A DNA stretch of 8,416 nt from Halomonas sp. (GTDB taxonomy: Bacteria; Pseudomonadota; Gammaproteobacteria; Pseudomonadales; Oleiphilaceae), in NCBI GenBank assembly GCA_007135745.1, contig SLIH01000149.1:1-8416 (forward strand), in the 5' to 3' direction. Below the pieces are notes generated by a model. That model was not told the origin of the DNA. It saw only the letters and a program-made list of their open reading frames with translations, and made no database searches. The stretch's first letter is position 1. Each line of letters starts with the position of its first letter. The position numbers were made by a program, and so were the translations under genes. Shown here piece after piece: positions 5,612 through 8,416 of the stretch.

Positions 5612-6094
5612 GTGCTCAAGTACATCATCAGCCTGGCCCTCATTCTCTCCACCATCTGGCTGCTGTTCTCTGGCCATTGGAGCCACCCGGTTCTTCTGCC
5701 CCTTGGGGCAACCTCCGTAGCGCTGACCGTATATCTTGCGTACCGCATGCAGATCCTGGATCGGGAAGGCCATCCCGTTCATCTTATTATTCCCGTCATC
5801 AGATACCTGCCCTGGCTTCTGAAAGAAGTTGTGAAGGCCAATCTGATAGTGGCTGGACACATTGTGCGGGGCCGGAAGAGTCTGAGCCCCGGAATATGCC
5901 GCCTTACCACCACCCAGAAAACCGATGTGGGCCGGATCTTTCTGGCCAATTCCATCACTCTGACGCCCGGCACGGTGACGATCTACGTTCGTGAGAATGA
6001 AGTCTGGTTTTACGCCCTCACCGAGGAACTGGAGCAAGGTGTGCTCGGTGGGGAAATGGATCGGCGGGTAACACAGCTGGAAGGAGAGCAGTGA
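5612..6094 (+). CDS. mrpE: Na+/H+ antiporter subunit E (MrpE/MnhE)
   Basis: This is a 160-residue inner-membrane subunit of the multisubunit Mrp/Mnh cation/proton antiporter. The GTG at 5612 is chosen because AAGGAG (5600-5605) precedes it by 6 bases and the protein then begins directly with the first helix (LKYIISLALILSTIWLLFSG), giving the usual MrpE length. Two hydrophobic helices occupy about residues 4-20 and 25-44. They are followed by the family-typical amphipathic region with YLPWLLKEVVKANLIVA, and a soluble C-terminal part with T-x-x-x-x-D-V-G-R-x-x-L-A-N-S-I-T-L-T-P-G-T-V and V-W-F-Y-A-L-T. MrpE lies at the periphery of the complex and is needed for assembly or full activity in studied systems. 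Its TGA overlaps the mrpF ATG by one base (TGATG). Confidence 0.93.
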   Translation: MLKYIISLALILSTIWLLFSGHWSHPVLLPLGATSVALTVYLAYRMQILDREGHPVHLIIPVIRYLPWLLKEVVKANLIVAGHIVRGRKSLSPGICRLTTTQKTDVGRIFLANSITLTPGTVTIYVRENEVWFYALTEELEQGVLGGEMDRRVTQLEGEQ

Positions 6095-6381
6095 TGCTTG
6101 TAGCCGTTGCACTGGCCATTCTCCTCAGCATAGGTTTTGCGTTGACAAGAGCCTTCCTGGGTCCGGGCCTGTTTGACCGGATTCTCGCGGTTAACGTTGT
6201 TGGCAGCCAGACCGTGCTGCTGATTGCGGTCCTCGGCTTCATTGTTGGCCGGCCCGAATTCATCGACATTGCCATCGTCTATGCTCTGCTCAATTACATC
6301 GGCGTGGTGGCCGTGCTCCAATTTTTTGAATATGGCGGCTTTGGCACGCCCACCGCAGAGCACAGGGAGGATAAGCGATGA
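6094..6381 (+). CDS. mrpF: Na+/H+ antiporter subunit F (MrpF/MnhF)
   Basis: This is a 95-residue small membrane subunit. The ATG at 6094 is preferred over the GTG one codon earlier because it overlaps the mrpE stop and has AAGGAG at 6081-6086, 7 bases upstream. It has three predicted helices (about 2-22, 31-50 and 56-76) and the MrpF signature F-D-R-I-L-A-V-N-V-V-G-S-Q-T-V-L-L-I-A-V, then G-R-P-E-F-I-D-I-A-I-V-Y-A-L-L-N-Y-I-G. The conserved Asp/Arg and Glu/Asp lie inside or at the edge of helices, as expected for a subunit of the ion-translocating core. The C-terminal tail is short and charged. It overlaps mrpG by four bases (ATGA). Confidence 0.94.
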   Translation: MLVAVALAILLSIGFALTRAFLGPGLFDRILAVNVVGSQTVLLIAVLGFIVGRPEFIDIAIVYALLNYIGVVAVLQFFEYGGFGTPTAEHREDKR

Positions 6382-6707
6382 GCCTGATGCTCGATGTGCT
6401 CAGTGGGTTTCTGCTCCTCAGCGGTTCGGTACTGCTGATTATCAGCGGCTTTGGTCTGCTTCGATTTCCGGATTTCTACTCGCGGATTCAGGCAGCGGGG
6501 ATGACTGATACCCTTTGCATGATACTGATTATGCTGGGCCTTATGCTGCAGGCGGATTCTCTGGAAGTGGGCGCCAAGATTCTATTTACGCTGGTTTTTC
6601 TGTTTTTTACCGCACCTGCCGCCAGTCACGCCCTGACCAAGACGGCACGTCAGAGCAAGCTGCGCCCCTGGCAATCCGATAAAGGGGGTGAATCATCGAA
6701 GTCCTGA
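6378..6707 (+). CDS. mrpG: Na+/H+ antiporter subunit G (MrpG/MnhG)
   Basis: This 109-residue subunit has three predicted helices (about 5-27, 38-58 and 63-84). It contains the MrpG signature G-F-G-L-L-R-F-P-D-F-Y-S-R-I-Q-A-A-G-M-T-D-T-L, followed by a long aliphatic helix, the conserved A-K-I-L-F-T-L-V-F-L-F-F-T-A-P-A-A-S-H-A-L core, and a polar tail. The ATG at 6378 overlaps the mrpF TGA (ATGA), so translation is probably coupled. The C-terminal codons overlap the start region of the next gene, including its Shine-Dalgarno. MrpG is a structural membrane subunit required for antiport activity in systems studied. Confidence 0.94.
   Translation: MSLMLDVLSGFLLLSGSVLLIISGFGLLRFPDFYSRIQAAGMTDTLCMILIMLGLMLQADSLEVGAKILFTLVFLFFTAPAASHALTKTARQSKLRPWQSDKGGESSKS
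6681..6691 (+). promoter_or_regulatory. Very strong Shine-Dalgarno inside the mrpG 3' end
   Basis: AAAGGGGGTGA at 6681-6691 differs by one base from the ideal AAGGAGGTGA anti-SD complement. It points to a start at about 6692-6698, where the frame reads ATC ATC GAA and no ATG, GTG or TTG is available. The TGA at its end (6689-6691) is an in-frame stop, so translation cannot begin upstream of it. It thus decides the start of the MbhDE-like gene. Confidence 0.6.
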
Positions 6708-7270
6708 TCGACATACTGTTGCTCACGTTTATGGCCATGGTGGCGATCGCCACCGTCAGAATACGCAACCTCTTTGCGGTGGTTATGCTCTCCGGCATCT
6801 ACAGCCTTCTCGCCGCCTCCCTGTTCGTGCTGCTCGACGCCGTGGACGTCGCCCTGACCGAAGCAGCCGTTGGCGCCGGCATTATGATCATTCTCATGCT
6901 TGGCGCCCTGGCTTTGACCACCAGCCAAGAAAAAGTCCGCGCCAACCGACAGAGCCTGGCGGCTCTGGTCATTGTCATGATAACAGGTGGCGCCCTGATC
7001 TACGGGACCCTGGATATGCCTCTGATGGGCGACCCGGAAGCGCCGGCGCACACCCATCTTGCACCTCATTTCACTCAGCAATCCGTGGAGGAAATCGGTA
7101 TTCCCAATATGGTGACCTCTGTACTCGCCAGTTATCGCGGTCTGGACACATTGGGCGAAGCTGTTGTGGTGCTTACCGCCGCGGTGGGTGTTCTGCTGGT
7201 CATTGGCAGCGGTCGAGCCCGTAAGCGCGGGCATCGCAGGAAGGTCATGGAAAGGCAGGCAGATTCATGA
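6695..7270 (+). CDS. Fused MbhD-MbhE-like subunit (DUF4040 plus MbhE domain; equivalent to the C-terminal part of MrpA)
   Basis: This protein of about 191 residues corresponds to the C-terminal extension of MrpA, supplied here as a separate gene. The N-terminal half is MbhD/DUF4040-like: helices about 1-18, 23-45 and 50-73, with the conserved F-A-V-V-M-L-S-G-I-Y-S-L and T-E56-A-A-V-G-A-G. The C-terminal half is MbhE-like: helices about 88-105 and 155-172, with N-M-V-T-S-V-L-A-S-Y-R-G-L-D-T-L-G-E155. These Glu residues are conserved membrane acidic positions in the family. Start: an in-frame TGA at 6689-6691 rules out anything upstream, and the strong SD at 6681-6691 places initiation at ATC 6695 (or ATC 6692), which restores the I-E-V-L-I-D-I-L-L-L start of helix 1. 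The first conventional start is TTG 6719, which would cut that helix and has no SD. It overlaps mrpG by 13 bases and mrpB by four (ATGA). Confidence 0.88.
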   Translation: MEVLIDILLLTFMAMVAIATVRIRNLFAVVMLSGIYSLLAASLFVLLDAVDVALTEAAVGAGIMIILMLGALALTTSQEKVRANRQSLAALVIVMITGGALIYGTLDMPLMGDPEAPAHTHLAPHFTQQSVEEIGIPNMVTSVLASYRGLDTLGEAVVVLTAAVGVLLVIGSGRARKRGHRRKVMERQADS

Positions 7271-7686
7271 GGCATCACGTCGTCCTGCGGATCGTCACCA
7301 ACATCATGATCCCGCTGATCGTGATCTATGCGCTTTATATTCAGTTTCACGGAGAATACAGCCCGGGCGGCGGCTTTCAGGCAGGCATCATCTTTGCCGC
7401 GGGCTTCGTCATTTACAGCCTGATCTACGGACTCGATGTGGCTCAGGAAGCCATTCCGCCGGAAGTGGCCCGATTTCTGGCCGCTTTCGGTGTTGTCATC
7501 TATATCGGTTTCGGCCTCGCAACCATACTGCTGGGCGGTCAGTTTCTGGAGTATAAGGTGCTGCTCGCGGACGACCAGGCCGGAGAGACCCTGGGGATCA
7601 TTGGTATCGAGCTGGGCGTCGGCGTCACCGTGGCTGCTGTCGCTCTGACTTTGTTCTATGCCTTCGCCGGTCGGGAGCAGGATTAA
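7267..7686 (+). CDS. mrpB: Na+/H+ antiporter subunit B (MrpB/MnhB; MbhF-like)
   Basis: This 139-residue subunit has four predicted helices (about 8-26, 36-55, 68-92 and 110-134). It carries the MnhB-domain signature Y-I-Q-F-H-G-E-Y-S-P-G-G-G-F-Q-A-G-I-I-F-A immediately after helix 1, then a G-Q-F-L loop and G-I-I-G-I-E-L-G-V-G-V-T-V near the last helix. The Gly-Gly-Gly-Phe-Gln segment and the Glu of GIELGVG are hallmark positions. The ATG at 7267 overlaps the upstream TGA (ATGA), and its own TAA overlaps the mrpC ATG by one base. Its length is typical for the family. Within the complex, MrpB belongs to the membrane module next to MrpC. Confidence 0.94.
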   Translation: MRHHVVLRIVTNIMIPLIVIYALYIQFHGEYSPGGGFQAGIIFAAGFVIYSLIYGLDVAQEAIPPEVARFLAAFGVVIYIGFGLATILLGGQFLEYKVLLADDQAGETLGIIGIELGVGVTVAAVALTLFYAFAGREQD

Positions 7687-8039
7687 TGGAGTGGATCGGA
7701 TTCTACAACTACTGGGTTGTGGTGGTGCTGATGATGATCGGTTTCTACATCGTTATCGCACAGGGCAACCTGATCAAGAAAATCGTTGGGCTGAATATTT
7801 TCCAGACTTCCGTGTTCATCTTCTTCATCAGCCTGGCCAAGCTTGACGGGGGAACGGCGCCTATCTACGTGGAGGGCGTCACCGAATACGCCAATCCCCT
7901 GCCCCACGTGCTCATACTGACCGCCATTGTGGTGGGCGTGGCGGTGACCGCCATGGGCCTCGCCCTGGTGATACGCATCAATGAGCTGTATGGCTCCATT
8001 GAGGAAGATGAAATTCACGAAGAGGACGAGGCGCAGTGA
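7686..8039 (+). CDS. mrpC: Na+/H+ antiporter subunit C (MrpC/MnhC; NuoK-like)
   Basis: This 117-residue NuoK homologue has three helices (about 8-25, 32-50 and 72-96). The segment G-F-Y-I-V-I-A-Q-G-N-L-I-K-K-I-V-G-L-N-I-F-Q-T-S-V-F-I-F-F-I matches the conserved MrpC/NuoK region. D-P/N-P-L-P-H-V-L-I-L-T-A-I-V-V-G-V-A is present as N-P-L-P-H-V-L-I-L-T-A-I-V-V-G, the strongest family mark. In complex I and Mrp this subunit helps form the proton path beside the large antiporter-like subunits. The C-terminal tail is unusually acidic (E/D-rich over the last 12 residues). The gene starts at a one-base TAATG overlap and ends with a one-base TGATG overlap with mrpD. Confidence 0.95.
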   Translation: MEWIGFYNYWVVVVLMMIGFYIVIAQGNLIKKIVGLNIFQTSVFIFFISLAKLDGGTAPIYVEGVTEYANPLPHVLILTAIVVGVAVTAMGLALVIRINELYGSIEEDEIHEEDEAQ

Positions 8040-8416
8040 TGGATCTCCTGCAGCTCCATCTGCCTGCACTGCAGGTTGTGGTCCCAATGCTGGCAGCAGC
8101 CGTGGTGATGCTTATGGGGCGCTGGCCGGGCGCTGCCTGGGGCACCACCACCCTGACCTGCTGGCTGACCCTGGCCATCTCCCTCATGCTTTTGATACGG
8201 GTCCAGGCCGAAGGGGTTGTGACCTATCACATGGGGGGCTGGATGCCACCCGTGGGTATCGAGTACCGGGTGGACTCAGCCAACATCCTGGTGCTGCTGG
8301 TGATCAGCTTCATCAGCGCCGTGGTCATGCCCTTTGCGCGGCTCAGCGTGGCCAGTGAAGTGCGGAACGAGCGGCTGGGTTTCTTCTATTCAGCCTTCCT
8401 GCTGGCCAATTGCGGG
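8039..8416 (+). CDS. mrpD: Na+/H+ antiporter subunit D (MrpD/MnhD; NuoN/NuoM-like), N-terminal part
   Basis: The frame starts at ATG 8039, overlapping the mrpC TGA, and runs open to the window edge, giving 126 residues of a protein normally around 490-500 long. The visible part has an N-terminal helix pair (about 8-26 and 34-54), then Y-H-M-G-G-W-M-P-P-V-G-I-E-Y-R-V-D-S-A-N-I-L-V-L-L-V-I-S, the diagnostic G-G-W-x-P-P-x-G-I-E-x-x-V-D segment of MrpD/NuoN-type proton-conducting subunits. F-Y-S-A-F-L-L-A-N-C-G follows, where the next conserved helix begins. This is one of the ion-translocating large subunits of the antiporter; the catalytic Glu and Lys of the family lie beyond the window. It could also be one of two such large subunits in the operon, because no MrpA-type subunit is seen upstream. 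Confidence 0.92.
   Translation, partial: MDLLQLHLPALQVVVPMLAAAVVMLMGRWPGAAWGTTTLTCWLTLAISLMLLIRVQAEGVVTYHMGGWMPPVGIEYRVDSANILVLLVISFISAVVMPFARLSVASEVRNERLGFFYSAFLLANCG

Noticed and set aside
5483..6112. A 209-codon open frame on the - strand
   Set aside because: It is antisense to mrpE and covers its promoter; the translation shows no recognisable family.

Overview
The window is GC-rich, gene-dense DNA that looks like a marine gammaproteobacterium. The protein flavour suggests Marinobacter or a close relative. That assignment is inferred from gene types and remembered family sequences, not from a search. It splits into three blocks.

Block 1 (1-2371, + strand). The window opens with the last 36 codons of what looks like a copper-type P-type ATPase. 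Next come a complete SLC1/DAACS-family cation symporter (154-1515) and a crotonase-fold acyl-CoA enzyme (1571-2371). The symporter has alanine in place of the conserved Asp of its NMDGT motif. The crotonase has Gln at one hydratase Glu position, but keeps a Glu/Asp pair spaced as in dienoyl-CoA isomerases.

Block 2 (2372-5252, mainly - strand). The 154-bp gap between the convergent stops is almost entirely an inverted pair of 7-bp tandem arrays: ten perfect GCAGGTC units, then ACCTGCG plus seven perfect ACCTGAA units. On the - strand lie a 667-residue protein of unknown function (2526-4529) and, upstream of it, a DUF4112 membrane protein (4642-5130) with a good sigma-70-like promoter. The large protein has a C-terminal pattern (Q406-G-x4-C412, H570, N591) that reads like a papain/calpain-type cysteine peptidase. 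This is the most interesting unrecognised gene here.

Block 3 (5253-8416, + strand). After a doubtful 85-codon ORF and a perfect TATAAT box, a tightly overlapping operon encodes a multisubunit Mrp/Mnh cation/proton antiporter: mrpE, mrpF, mrpG, a fused MbhD-MbhE-like subunit, mrpB, mrpC and the start of mrpD. Every junction from mrpE onward overlaps, so translational coupling is expected. The order matches the archaeal Mbh-type module rather than the Bacillus mrpABCDEFG order, and no MrpA/NuoL-type large subunit precedes it. The MbhDE-like gene has no ATG/GTG/TTG near its strong Shine-Dalgarno sequence and probably starts at ATC. Together these products would form a membrane complex exchanging cytoplasmic Na+ for H+.
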